Source: Stenotrophomonas maltophilia (GTDB lineage: Bacteria; Pseudomonadota; Gammaproteobacteria; Xanthomonadales; Xanthomonadaceae). Taken from it: 64,000 bases of DNA. Location: positions 1,121,503-1,185,502 of the forward strand of contig DEVL01000003.1 of NCBI GenBank assembly GCA_002363385.1, read 5' to 3'. The notes below the pieces were generated by a model, which was given only the letters and a program-made list of their open reading frames with translations, was not told where the DNA came from and made no database searches. How positions within the stretch are numbered: the first letter of the stretch is position 1; every line of letters starts with the position of its first letter. Of the stretch, positions 25,143 through 33,398 are shown in pieces. The position numbers were made by a program, and so were the translations under genes.

Positions 25143-26618
25143 ATGAACACCAACATGAAACGGACCGTACTGGCCATCGCCGTCGCCGCTGCATCCGCCT
25201 CCGCCGGCGCCAATGGCTGGGGCAATGACCGCGACAACCAGAACCAGAGCGCCAACATCAACCACCTGCACAACGTGGCTGAAACGCGCACCAACACCAA
25301 TACCGATACCAACACCGAAACCAATACCACCACCAACACCGATACCGATTCGCGCACCTGGAACCGGACCTGGAACAACACCCGCAACAACAACAGCACC
25401 ACCAACACCACCATCAACGACAACGTGACGAGCAACACCAACGTCACCAGCAACCGCAACGTGACCAGCAACCGCAACGTCACCGAGAACGTCAACAAGA
25501 CCAGCAACATCCAGGCCGACGAACGCCAGGAAAAGAACAATCATGGCGTTGACGTGAACATCGAAAAAGACCTGCGCCTGAGCTCGGACATCAGCTTCTC
25601 GGGTGATCCGGAAATCACCGGTTCGATCGACATCGATTCAGCCGCCATCGCCGTCATCGACAACCGCCAGTCCGTCACCAACAATCTGGCCGGCAATACC
25701 TTGGTGACCAACAGTGCCTCGATCGCCGACGACGTCGGTGCCGATGCCTCCGGCAACCTGGGCTTCAACGTCGCCGCCGGTGACAACAACGCGCAGGACA
25801 ACGCCGCGTCGCTGTCCGCGGCCGATGCGTCCTTCAGCTTCGGCATGGCCGATGCGGAAGTCTTCGTCAACCAGTACGGCGGTGGCAACACCACCCTCAA
25901 CTCGGGCGTGACCAACGCCGCGGGCCTGGGTGGCAATGCCTTCAGCGGTGCGTCCGGCAACATCGGCGCCAACGTCGCCTCGGGCAACAACAACGAGCAG
26001 AAGAACGCGCTCGCCGCCTCGGTCGCCACCAGCGCCTATGCGACCTCGAGCATCAGCTCCAACCAGGTGTCCTCCGGCAACACCGTCAGCAACGCCGGCT
26101 ACCTGCAGTCGATGACCGACACCGTGGACGTGAGCCTGAGTGGCCGCGTCGCCGGCGGCACGTTGGCCGTGGGTGCGGGCCGTTACAGCGGTTCGGGGAG
26201 TGCCTACCAGAAGGACAACTACTACCTGGATACCTGGAGTGGCGCGCTGGATCACCCGAGCGGCAGCGAAACCGGTCATATCGACATGGATAGCGATATC
26301 CAGAATGCCACCGCCAACCCGAATCGTCCGGGCGTGGGCGGCATTGCGTTCGACACCGAAGAGCGCGGCACCAGCCAGTTCGTTGAACTGGGCGTGGCCG
26401 ACCTCTACGCGAGCCTGAGCGGCACCGTCTCCACCACCCGTTGGGTGAACGTGGATGCCACCAACACCGCGGCATTGTCCGGCAGTGCGTTCTCCGGCGC
26501 CTCCGGCAACATCGGGGTGAACGTGGCCTCCGGTACCGGCAACCTGCAGGCCAACAGTCTGGCCCTGGCGGTTGCGCAGCCCTCCACCGGCGGCGGTGGC
26601 GGCGGTCCGGAACAGTAA
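25143..26618 (+). CDS. FapC-like major amyloid subunit
   Basis: A 491-residue exported protein with signal MKRTVLAIAVAAASASAGA. The first 30-120 residues form an extreme Asn/Thr-rich tract. Three imperfect repeats follow: R1 NLGFNVAAGDNNAQDNAASL (about 204-224), R2 SGASGNIGANVASGNNNEQK (about 267-287) and R3 SGASGNIGVNVASGTGNLQA (about 450-470). Linkers between them are long, in particular R2-R3. This is the repeat plan of FapC, the main fibre protein in Pseudomonas. Unlike Pseudomonas FapC, no C-terminal CxxC is seen; the protein ends in a Gly run and PEQ. I chose the ATG at 25143 after GAGAGAGGGCACC; the open frame extends 16 codons upstream. Confidence 0.72.
   Translation: MNTNMKRTVLAIAVAAASASAGANGWGNDRDNQNQSANINHLHNVAETRTNTNTDTNTETNTTTNTDTDSRTWNRTWNNTRNNNSTTNTTINDNVTSNTNVTSNRNVTSNRNVTENVNKTSNIQADERQEKNNHGVDVNIEKDLRLSSDISFSGDPEITGSIDIDSAAIAVIDNRQSVTNNLAGNTLVTNSASIADDVGADASGNLGFNVAAGDNNAQDNAASLSAADASFSFGMADAEVFVNQYGGGNTTLNSGVTNAAGLGGNAFSGASGNIGANVASGNNNEQKNALAASVATSAYATSSISSNQVSSGNTVSNAGYLQSMTDTVDVSLSGRVAGGTLAVGAGRYSGSGSAYQKDNYYLDTWSGALDHPSGSETGHIDMDSDIQNATANPNRPGVGGIAFDTEERGTSQFVELGVADLYASLSGTVSTTRWVNVDATNTAALSGSAFSGASGNIGVNVASGTGNLQANSLALAVAQPSTGGGGGGPEQ
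25422..25493 (+). repeat. 18-bp tandem repeat within the FapC-like gene
   Basis: Four consecutive 18-base units encode NVTSNT, NVTSNR, NVTSNR and NVTENV. The second and third units differ at one base. This lies in the Asn/Thr-rich segment and could change copy number by slippage without a frameshift. Confidence 0.75.
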
Positions 26619-26660
26619 GTCTGTCCGTTTTCGCAAGCAGTACGCGTTGAGCGCAACAAA

Positions 26661-26698
26661 CCCGGTCATCCGCCAATGACCGGGCTCCCCGGGAGCCC
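26661..26698 (+). terminator. Hairpins between the FapC-like and FapD-like genes
   Basis: A 9-bp stem CCCGGTCAT/ATGACCGGG with a six-base loop is followed at once by a second palindrome around CTCCCCGGGAG. There is no T run. It lies in the 132-base gap after the major subunit, so partial termination or protection of the subunit mRNA 3' end is plausible. Confidence 0.5.
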
Positions 26699-26750
26699 CT
26701 GTCCCTTCTCCCCCTTGGGGCAGGGGCTCCTTCCTGAGCCGGAGTACTGC

Positions 26751-27461
26751 ATGTCCAGTCGTATGCGCACGTGGATGCTGGTGTGGACACTGTCGATGCT
26801 GATGATGCCGATGGGCAGCGTACGCGCCGGCGACGTCGGCTTCAGTGGCGTACTGCCCAATGGGGCGGTGCTCACCCAGCGCGTGGAAAGCATGCAGGAA
26901 CGGCGCTTCCGCAACGTGGTACGGCAACACACCGATTACAGCTGTGGCGCAGCTGCCCTTGCCACGATCCTGCGTTACGCCTACCACCTGGAGGCGGATG
27001 AGAGCACCGTGATCGAAGGGATGATGGGGGTCTCGGATCCACAACTGGTCCACCAGCGCGGTTTCTCGCTGCTGGACATCAAGCGTTACGTCGAATCGAT
27101 GGGCATGCGCGGACGCGGCTACCGCGTCAACGAAGAGCGCCTGCGCTCACTGCGCGTGCCCGGGCTGGTGCTGATGGATGTGCGGGGCTTCCGCCATTTC
27201 GTGGTACTCAAGCAGGTCCGTGGCGATGTGGTGGATGTGGCCGACCCGATCCTGGGAAACCGCAGCATTCCCGTCAGCGAATTTCTCCAGGCGTGGCCGT
27301 CGCGCGCCGTGTTTGTCGTGATCGGCAGTGACTTCGATCGCAACACGGCACTGCTGCAGCCCGGCGAACGGCCGAGTGCCCGTTCGCTGTATGCCAGGCA
27401 GGGACCGATCACCGATGCGGAACTGGTCGATTTCGGATTCACCCATGCCGATCTGTTTTAA
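26751..27461 (+). CDS. FapD-like C39 family cysteine peptidase
   Basis: A 236-residue exported peptidase-like protein. After a signal or anchor (MLVWTLSMLMMPMGSVRA), the C39 pattern is intact: oxyanion Gln59 and nucleophile Cys65 in RQHTDYSCGAAALATIL, His149 in GFRHFVVLK and Asp165 in VADP. In Pseudomonas, FapD is the C39 peptidase of the fap system, thought to process other Fap proteins in the periplasm. The chosen ATG has GGAG eight bases before it. The position after the main subunit fits fapD. It is followed nine bases on by the next gene. Confidence 0.82.
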   Translation: MSSRMRTWMLVWTLSMLMMPMGSVRAGDVGFSGVLPNGAVLTQRVESMQERRFRNVVRQHTDYSCGAAALATILRYAYHLEADESTVIEGMMGVSDPQLVHQRGFSLLDIKRYVESMGMRGRGYRVNEERLRSLRVPGLVLMDVRGFRHFVVLKQVRGDVVDVADPILGNRSIPVSEFLQAWPSRAVFVVIGSDFDRNTALLQPGERPSARSLYARQGPITDAELVDFGFTHADLF

Positions 27462-27470
27462 GGAGGCACC

Positions 27471-28235
27471 ATGAACATCGCAACCTGGACGCCCGGCATC
27501 GTGCTGCTTGCCCTGCTGGGCATCGCGCCGGCACACGCCGACGACAGCCGGCCCGGCAAGGGATTGAGCGAAATCCCCGACCCGGAATTGAATCTCATGC
27601 GGGGGCGTTACACCGTCGGTGGCAACACCGTGGCGTGGTTCGGCGTCACCATGGTTTCGCAATGGCAGACCGCCGGCGGGCAGTCCGCACAGAGCGCGCT
27701 GAAGCTGGGCATGGATTTCAGCCACGGCGGCAGCACACCGAAAATCAGCTTCGCACCGAGCGTGAGCGTGACCGCCGCCGATGCGCCGCTGCCGGTGACG
27801 CCGGGGCGCAGCGTGGACGCCAGTGGCCTGCAGAACGTGGCCGGCCTCAGCCAGAGCATCCAGGTGGCCGGCGACGCCAACCTCGCCAGCAACGCCACCC
27901 AGCTGACCGTGCGCGATGGCGTGGCACCCACGCCCACCGGCGAAAGCGTGAACCTGGCCAGCGTGCAGCAGGGCGGTGTCAGTGCGCTCGCCCAGCTGGA
28001 AGGCAACACGGCCAAGGTGCAGTTGCAGATCGAGGGTGTCGGTGCGGTCCAGCAATGGATCCGCAACGGCAGCGTCGGCCAGAGCATCGCGCTGGGCAGT
28101 GATGGACAGTCGGTCACCAATCGGCTGCAGATCGACCTGGTGAGGCAGTCGCTGGCCAACAACGTTCCGCTCAATCAGAACGTGGCGCAGGCGATGACGC
28201 TGGTTCGCGGCGTAGGCATGGGGCCGGGCCAGTGA
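27471..28235 (+). CDS. FapE-like exported protein
   Basis: A 254-residue protein with a signal (GIVLLALLGIAPAHA). The early segment IPDPELNLMRGRYTVGGNTV and AWFGVTMVSQWQTAGGQ resembles the conserved N-terminal part of FapE, which is exported with the fibre and may be an adaptor. The rest has repeated short motifs such as GLSQSIQVAGDANLASNATQ and GQSIALGSDGQSVTNRLQID. A strong ribosome site, AAGGAGG, precedes the ATG by six bases. Assignment is from position and this N-terminal motif; no enzyme motif is visible. Confidence 0.62.
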   Translation: MNIATWTPGIVLLALLGIAPAHADDSRPGKGLSEIPDPELNLMRGRYTVGGNTVAWFGVTMVSQWQTAGGQSAQSALKLGMDFSHGGSTPKISFAPSVSVTAADAPLPVTPGRSVDASGLQNVAGLSQSIQVAGDANLASNATQLTVRDGVAPTPTGESVNLASVQQGGVSALAQLEGNTAKVQLQIEGVGAVQQWIRNGSVGQSIALGSDGQSVTNRLQIDLVRQSLANNVPLNQNVAQAMTLVRGVGMGPGQ

Positions 28236-28283
28236 TCCATCGGCCCGGCAGGGGGAGCGTCAACACAACAGTGGGCCAAGGCA

Positions 28284-29597
28284 ATGCACACGATGATCCG
28301 CGCAACACCGCTGGCGCTGGCGGCGCTGGCACTCATGGCGGCTGCGTCCGCCCAGGCACAGGCGCAACAGCCTGCGCCCAATGACGAGGCCGATGTCAGG
28401 GCACTGATGGCGCAGCTGGAAAGCCTCAAGGCCAACTACGCGCAGGAAGTGCGACGTCTGCGCGAGCTGGACATGCAGGTGCAGGCGATGCAGGCAAGAC
28501 TGACCGGCAAGACCGCGCCGGTCGCCGGTGCTGCTCCCCCTCAACAGGCCTTGCCGGCTGGCACGCCCGTAGCGCCGCCCAGCGCCGACGGTTACGCCAG
28601 TTCGGCGGCCGAAGCGCAGCAGGCCAAACAGGAATCGCGGCGCAGCGTGGATGACGTCAAACAGCAGCAGGCCGCGCTGTTCAGCCGCCGCTTCACGATC
28701 GAAAACAGCCTGTCCTACGCGCGCTATGACCGCAAGCAGCTCAGCCTCAACGGCTTCCTGGCGCTGGACGCGATCTTCCTGGGCAACATCGCCATCGAGA
28801 ATGTCGAGTCGGACACGCTGACCTACAACCTGGCCGCGCGCTGGGGTGTCAGCCCGCGCTTGACCTTGAACCTGGATGTGCCCTATCTGGCCCGCAAGAC
28901 TGTGTTCCAGAAGGGCGGTGCCGGCGGTTCTGCCGCGGCCATCGCGCAGGAGGAAACGACCGGCAATGGCATCGGCGACGTTGGCGTGAGCGCCAACTAC
29001 CGGCTGTTCGCCGAGCGTGGGCGGCTGCCGGAAACCGTGCTGACCGTGGGCGCCACCGCGCCGACCGGGCGTGCGCCGTATGGGCTGGACTGGAAGGTGC
29101 TCGAACGCGATGACGATGACTTCATCCGTTTCGCGGTGCCCGAACAGCAGCCCACCGGCAATGGCGTCTGGCAGGCCAACGTCGGCCTGTCGGCGGTGAA
29201 GACCGCCGACCCTGCGATCCTGTTCGCCAACATCGGCTACATCCATTCCTTCCCGCGCAGCTTCGATGACATCGACGCCAACCCGGACACCACCAACCCG
29301 GGAGATGTGAAGCTGGGCGGGTCGTACTACTTCGGTGCCGGCGTGGCGTTCGCCTTCAACGAGCGCACCAGCCTGAGCATCTCCTTCAGCGACAAGCTGA
29401 GCGCGCGCGCGTCCACGCGCTACAAGAATGGCCAGTGGCTGAAGGTGATCGGCAGCGATGCCAATGCCGCCACGCTCAACCTGGGCATCACCTATGCCCT
29501 GAACCAGAAGACCACGCTGGTCAGCCTGCTGGGCATCGGCCTGACGCCGGACGCACCGGACTTCACCTTGGCCTTCAAGGTGCCGTACAGCTTGTAA
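28284..29597 (+). CDS. FapF-like outer-membrane exporter
   Basis: A 437-residue outer-membrane protein. The signal is LALAALALMAAASAQAQA. A coiled coil follows (VRALMAQLESLKANYAQEVRR then LRELDMQVQAMQARL, about residues 35-75), then a Pro/Ala linker and a C-terminal beta-barrel of about 250 residues with alternating polar and hydrophobic strands, ending VPYSL. In Pseudomonas, FapF is a trimeric barrel gated by an N-terminal coiled coil through which subunits pass; the layout here is the same. A second ATG three codons in (28293) is possible. It is the last gene of the operon and faces the activator. Confidence 0.78.
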   Translation: MHTMIRATPLALAALALMAAASAQAQAQQPAPNDEADVRALMAQLESLKANYAQEVRRLRELDMQVQAMQARLTGKTAPVAGAAPPQQALPAGTPVAPPSADGYASSAAEAQQAKQESRRSVDDVKQQQAALFSRRFTIENSLSYARYDRKQLSLNGFLALDAIFLGNIAIENVESDTLTYNLAARWGVSPRLTLNLDVPYLARKTVFQKGGAGGSAAAIAQEETTGNGIGDVGVSANYRLFAERGRLPETVLTVGATAPTGRAPYGLDWKVLERDDDDFIRFAVPEQQPTGNGVWQANVGLSAVKTADPAILFANIGYIHSFPRSFDDIDANPDTTNPGDVKLGGSYYFGAGVAFAFNERTSLSISFSDKLSARASTRYKNGQWLKVIGSDANAATLNLGITYALNQKTTLVSLLGIGLTPDAPDFTLAFKVPYSL

Positions 29598-29637
29598 GCC
29601 GACGGTAGGGTCGCGCAGTGCACGGGTTCGATGCGAT

Positions 29638-29669
29638 GGTCTGCGGGTCTGTGGGTCTGCGGGTCAGCG
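29638..29669. repeat. Octamer tandem repeat between convergent genes
   Basis: Four units of GGTCTGCG follow one another, with GGTCTGTG second and GGTCAGCG last. The final unit contains the stop of the minus-strand activator. It may vary by slippage. Confidence 0.65.
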
Positions 29670-31001
29670 CAGTTCGGGTAGTGCCAGTTGGTGCTTGCGG
29701 CAGAGCCGATAGACGGTCACCCGGGAGACCTGCATGTGGCGCGCGCAGGCGGTGATGTTGAAATCGGCCTGACGCAGCGCATGCAGCAGCGTCTCGCGTT
29801 CGGCCACCTGCTTTGCACCCTGCAGGCCACGATCGACCGTCGCCTGCAGTGGTTGGGTCAGCTCCAGATCCGCCGCGGTGATCAGCTCGGCATCGCTGAC
29901 GATCGCCGCGCGCTGCACGCGGTTGAGCAGCTCGCGCACATTGCCCGGCCAGCCAAACCGCTCCAGTGCCTGGACCGCATCGGCGGTAAATCCGCGCGCA
30001 CGGGTGACATGGCGGTGCCGGAAGCTGGCGAGGAAGTGGTGCGCCAGCAGCGCGATGTCGCTGCCGCGCTCGCGCAGTGGTGGCAGTGGCAGCCGCAGTA
30101 CGTTGAGGCGATAGAAGAGGTCGCGACGGAAGTGACCCTGCTCGACCGCTTTCTCCAGATCCACGTGGGTGGCGGCGAGCACGCGCACATCCACCTCCAG
30201 CGGCCGGTTGCTGCCGACCCGTTCCACCGTGCCTTCCTGCAGTACGCGCAGCAGATTGGTCTGCGCGTCCAGCGGCAGATCGCCGATCTCGTCCAGGAAG
30301 ACGGTGCCGCCACTGGCCGATTCGAACAGGCCCAGGCGACGGGTGGCCGCACCGGTGAAGGCGCCGCGCTCATGACCGAACAGTTCGGACTGGACCAGCG
30401 CTGCCGGGATCGCGCCGCAGTTCACCGCCAGGAATGGACGCGCATGGCGCGCGGACAGTGCATGCAGGGCCTGGGCGGCCAGTTCCTTGCCGGTGCCGGT
30501 TTCGCCGGTGATCAGCACCGGCAGATCCACCGGTGCGTACTTGCGGATCGCCGCACGGGTCACCTGCAGGACGGCGCTGTCGCCGATCAGGGACTGCGGG
30601 CCGTGGGTGGCGGGCAGGGGTTCGGCGCCGGCGAGCTGCTGCAGCCGCTGGACGACGCGGGGCAGGTCGATCGGGGCGGTGTAGGTGTCCACGCACGCGG
30701 TGAGCAGTGCATCGAGCACCGGCGAGGGGCGAAGTGGGGCAGCGGGCAGCAAGGCCAGCAGGCGCATATGACGATGGTCCACCAGCAACTGCTGCAGATG
30801 GGCCAGGTTGGCCGGGACCACGGTGCGCAGGTCCAGCAGGCCCACGACCTGGTCGCTGCCGCGCATGCCGATGCCCGCGCATTGTTCCGGGGCCACGCCC
30901 CGCACCTGCCAGCCGGCCGCAGCCAAGGTGGCCCGTTCAAGCGGGTGAGGTTGCCCAAACCAGATCACACACCGGGCAGGAAAATCGGGGACAGCCGCCA
31001 T
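29664..31001 (-). CDS. Sigma-54 activator with VpsR-like N-terminus
   Basis: A 445-residue enhancer-binding protein. Residues 1-125 form a receiver-like domain lacking a clear phospho-Asp pocket, similar in style to VpsR, a c-di-GMP-responsive activator of biofilm genes. The AAA+ domain has Walker A GETGTGKE (about 164-171), the sigma-54 loop GAFTGA (about 213-218) and GGTVFLDEIGDLPLD as Walker B. The C-terminal Fis-type HTH is FNITACARHMQVSRVTVYRL. Convergent with the Fap-like operon, it is the obvious candidate to act on that operon's sigma-54 promoter. Ligand control is inferred. Confidence 0.88.
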   Translation of the reverse strand: MAAVPDFPARCVIWFGQPHPLERATLAAAGWQVRGVAPEQCAGIGMRGSDQVVGLLDLRTVVPANLAHLQQLLVDHRHMRLLALLPAAPLRPSPVLDALLTACVDTYTAPIDLPRVVQRLQQLAGAEPLPATHGPQSLIGDSAVLQVTRAAIRKYAPVDLPVLITGETGTGKELAAQALHALSARHARPFLAVNCGAIPAALVQSELFGHERGAFTGAATRRLGLFESASGGTVFLDEIGDLPLDAQTNLLRVLQEGTVERVGSNRPLEVDVRVLAATHVDLEKAVEQGHFRRDLFYRLNVLRLPLPPLRERGSDIALLAHHFLASFRHRHVTRARGFTADAVQALERFGWPGNVRELLNRVQRAAIVSDAELITAADLELTQPLQATVDRGLQGAKQVAERETLLHALRQADFNITACARHMQVSRVTVYRLCRKHQLALPELR

Positions 31002-31196
31002 GCGTCACCTTGTCGACGAGAAGCTCGGGCGGTGTCTGCTGCCTGATCGGTTGCCGCGCACGTGCCGCCCCACGTCCGGGTCCTTCCCCCGCCACGGCGC
31101 GGGTGCGCTGGGCGCGTCGCCCGCCGGAAAAACGGCGGTGACAGAGAAAGGAACGCGGGTTGGGCCGGGCAGCGGCCATCGCCGGGCGGCCCAAAG

Positions 31197-31224
31197 AAAA
31201 AGGCCGCTGCAGGGCAGCGGCCTT
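31197..31224 (-). terminator. Terminator after the first NlpC/P60 gene
   Basis: An 11-bp stem AAGGCCGCTGC/GCAGCGGCCTT with a three-base loop is followed on the minus strand by a T-rich run, 26 bases after the stop. Confidence 0.9.
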
Positions 31225-31249
31225 CGATCTGTGGGTTCAGCAGGGCGCG

Positions 31250-32026
31250 TCAGAGATCGACGCGGCGGGCCTGCATGAACTTGCCGCCCCAGTACCCGCT
31301 GACCAGGCTGTCCACGCGGACGTCCTTGCCGGTGCTCGGGGCATGCAGGAAGCGGCCTTCACCGACGTAGATGCCGACATGGTCCACCCGGCCCTTGCGG
31401 CCGAAGAACACCAGATCGCCAGCGGCCAGGGCGTTGCGATCATTGATCAGCTCGGCGGCGCCGTCATGGGCCATCTCGCGCGACACGCGCGGCAGCTCGA
31501 CGCCCAGCGCAGTCCGGAACACATAGCCGACCAGGCCACTGCAGTCGAAACCGCTGTCCGGCGAGGTGCCGCCCCAGCGGTACGGGGTGCCGAGCAGGGT
31601 CATCGCACGGCGCAGCAGGGACTGGACCTTGCCGTTCTCGGCGGCGTCGCCGGCCACGGTAATGGCACCGGTGCTGGCATCGTAATTGGCGAGCAGGCGG
31701 CTCAGATCACCGGCGAACATCGCCGAGCGGTCCATGAGGGGAATGGTGTCATTGGCCGCCAGGTGCGGAAGCAGGGCGGCGAGGGTGGCGCTGGCAGCGG
31801 CATCGGCCTTGCTGCGGGCCGGCGCATCAGCCTTGGGCTTGGCCGGCGCGGGTGACTCGGATGCGACGGTGACGGGGGTTGCAGCGACCTCGGGGCCCGT
31901 CGTCGGTACGGACTGGGCCCATGCCGGGAGGCTGGCCAGGCAGAGCGCTGCGGCGATGAAGGCGGGTCGGGCGCGACGCCGAAGGGCGGCGGTCTGGCCT
32001 TTGCAACTCAGGTCGTCTGTCGTCAC
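31250..32026 (-). CDS. Exported NlpC/P60 peptidoglycan hydrolase
   Basis: A cysteine endopeptidase that cuts peptide stems in peptidoglycan. The product has a signal (RPAFIAAALCLASLPAWAQ), an Ala/Pro/Lys linker and a C-terminal NlpC/P60 domain. The catalytic Cys is in SGFDCSGLVGYVF, the His in DHVGIYVGEGRFLHAPSTG. GTPYRWGGTSPD marks the domain start. The start is uncertain: GTG at 32026 gives 258 residues with a good signal, while an ATG at 32089 would add 21 residues. A related lipoprotein gene lies directly upstream on the same strand. Confidence 0.88.
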   Translation of the reverse strand: MTTDDLSCKGQTAALRRRARPAFIAAALCLASLPAWAQSVPTTGPEVAATPVTVASESPAPAKPKADAPARSKADAAASATLAALLPHLAANDTIPLMDRSAMFAGDLSRLLANYDASTGAITVAGDAAENGKVQSLLRRAMTLLGTPYRWGGTSPDSGFDCSGLVGYVFRTALGVELPRVSREMAHDGAAELINDRNALAAGDLVFFGRKGRVDHVGIYVGEGRFLHAPSTGKDVRVDSLVSGYWGGKFMQARRVDL

Positions 32027-32157
32027 GCGGCGGTCACTGAATAAAAACGATGGGTGATGATGCCGTGTAAGCGCGGTGATTAGGTACAAATTCCGTTAAT
32101 TTTTCGTTTACAACTGTGTGATGTGCATCACAAATTTGTCCCTTACCCCTGTTCAGC

Positions 32158-32697
32158 TTAGTTAAGGACGCGTTTCGCCCCGGTGTAGTGGTCTTTCCAG
32201 TACGGTCCGCCCAATGAGTCCAGCCGGACCGTGCCGCCGGTGCTGGGGGCGTGCACGAAGCGGCCTTCGCCCACATAGATGCCCACGTGGAAGACGTTGC
32301 CCTTGTTGCCGAAAAACACCAGGTCGCCGGGCGCCAGGCGCTTGGGCTCGATCTTCGGTCCCTGCACGGCGGCCAGATCGCGTGAGGTGCGGGGCAGGCG
32401 CAGATCCAGCATCTCGCGGTACACGTAGGCGACCAGGCCGCTGCAGTCGAAACCGGATTCGGGTGTGTTGCCACCGTAGCGGTAGGGCGTGCCGACCAGG
32501 CCGATAGCACGCATCAGCACCGCGTTGGCGGCCTGCGGGTCGTTCGGGCTCACGCTGGGCCAGACCTGGGTGGAGGCGGGTGGCGGGGCCGGGCGGGTGG
32601 TCTTGCCGCCGCCACAGGCGCTCAGCAGGGCGATGATCGCCAGCAGGGCCAGGTGGCCGGGCAGGCGGGTCAGGCGCGAAACTGGCGTCATGTGCAT
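32158..32697 (-). CDS. NlpC/P60 lipoprotein hydrolase
   Basis: A 179-residue lipoprotein with lipobox LLSAC (Cys near residue 28) and an NlpC/P60 domain: GTPYRYGGNTPESGFDCSGL holds the Cys and FHVGIYVGEGRFVHAPSTGG the His. It resembles E. coli Spr/MepS in size and layout and would be anchored to cut peptidoglycan cross-links. It starts MHMTPV; the second ATG is equally possible. It pairs with the longer paralog just downstream, separated by 131 bases. Confidence 0.88.
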   Translation of the reverse strand: MHMTPVSRLTRLPGHLALLAIIALLSACGGGKTTRPAPPPASTQVWPSVSPNDPQAANAVLMRAIGLVGTPYRYGGNTPESGFDCSGLVAYVYREMLDLRLPRTSRDLAAVQGPKIEPKRLAPGDLVFFGNKGNVFHVGIYVGEGRFVHAPSTGGTVRLDSLGGPYWKDHYTGAKRVLN

Positions 32698-32808
32698 GTT
32701 GTCCGGATAATGCGCGACCTTAGAAGGCCGTCATGATGGCGGCGTATCCGGCAGGCCACAACCCGCCTCACCCGTCTGCCCTCGGCAGTCTCCAGACCAG
32801 AGTTGCGC

Positions 32809-33288
32809 ATGAAGATCGAAAAAGACCGCGTCGTCCGTTTCCATTACACCGTCGCCGAGCAGGGCCAGGAGCCGATCGAGAGCTCCAGGGACCGTGATCC
32901 GCTGGCGATCCTGATCGGCCACGGCAACATCATCCCGGGCCTGGAAAACGCCATGATGGACAAGGAAGCCGGCGCCACCTTCGAAGTGGACGTCAAGGCG
33001 ACCGACGCCTACGGCGAGCGCCGCGAAGGCCTGACCCAGCGCGTGCCCAAGAAGCACTTCGGCACCAGCAAGCTGGTTCCGGGCCAGCAGGTCGTGCTGC
33101 AGACCAACTTCGGCCCGCGCGCGGTCACCGTCGAGAAGGTCGGCATGAGCGTGGTCGATGTCGATCTGAACCACCCGATGGCTGGCAAGGACCTGCATTT
33201 CAACGTCGAGATCGTCGACGTGCGCGAAGCCAGCAAGGAAGAGATCGAGCACGGCCACGTGCACGGCGATGGCGGCCACCAGCACTGA
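32809..33288 (+). CDS. slyD: FKBP-type prolyl isomerase SlyD-like
   Basis: SlyD is a cytoplasmic prolyl isomerase and chaperone, also a metal donor in nickel-enzyme maturation. The 159-residue protein starts MKIEKDRVVRFHYTV, has GHGNIIPGLENAM (FKBP flap) and an IF-domain between about residues 70 and 120, and ends in a His-rich tail EHGHVHGDGGHQH that could bind metal. An upstream TTG at 32803 adds only two residues. It is transcribed alone, ahead of a terminator. Confidence 0.93.
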   Translation: MKIEKDRVVRFHYTVAEQGQEPIESSRDRDPLAILIGHGNIIPGLENAMMDKEAGATFEVDVKATDAYGERREGLTQRVPKKHFGTSKLVPGQQVVLQTNFGPRAVTVEKVGMSVVDVDLNHPMAGKDLHFNVEIVDVREASKEEIEHGHVHGDGGHQH

Positions 33289-33311
33289 GTGCTGCAACCT
33301 CGCGTTGATCC

Positions 33312-33338
33312 AACGGCCCGCTTCGGCGGGCCGTTTTC
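33312..33338 (+). terminator. Terminator after slyD
   Basis: A stem ACGGCCCGC/GCGGGCCGT with a TTCG loop is followed by TTTTCGTTT, about 25 bases after the slyD stop. Confidence 0.88.
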
Positions 33339-33398
33339 GTTTCTGCGGCAGGCTTCCACGCGCACGGCATAATGGCGGACCTGGTCAGCGGATTGCCT

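Noticed and set aside
25143..26618. CRISPR-like or simple repeat artefact in the Asn/Thr region
   Set aside because: Units are in-frame, code for a low-complexity tract within a signal-bearing protein, and have no spacers.
33372..33398. ATG at 33372 as start of the DUF418 gene
   Set aside because: It lies inside GCATAATGGCGG, a likely -10 region also seen before dcd, and has no ribosome site; GTG at 33399 was preferred, but not with certainty.
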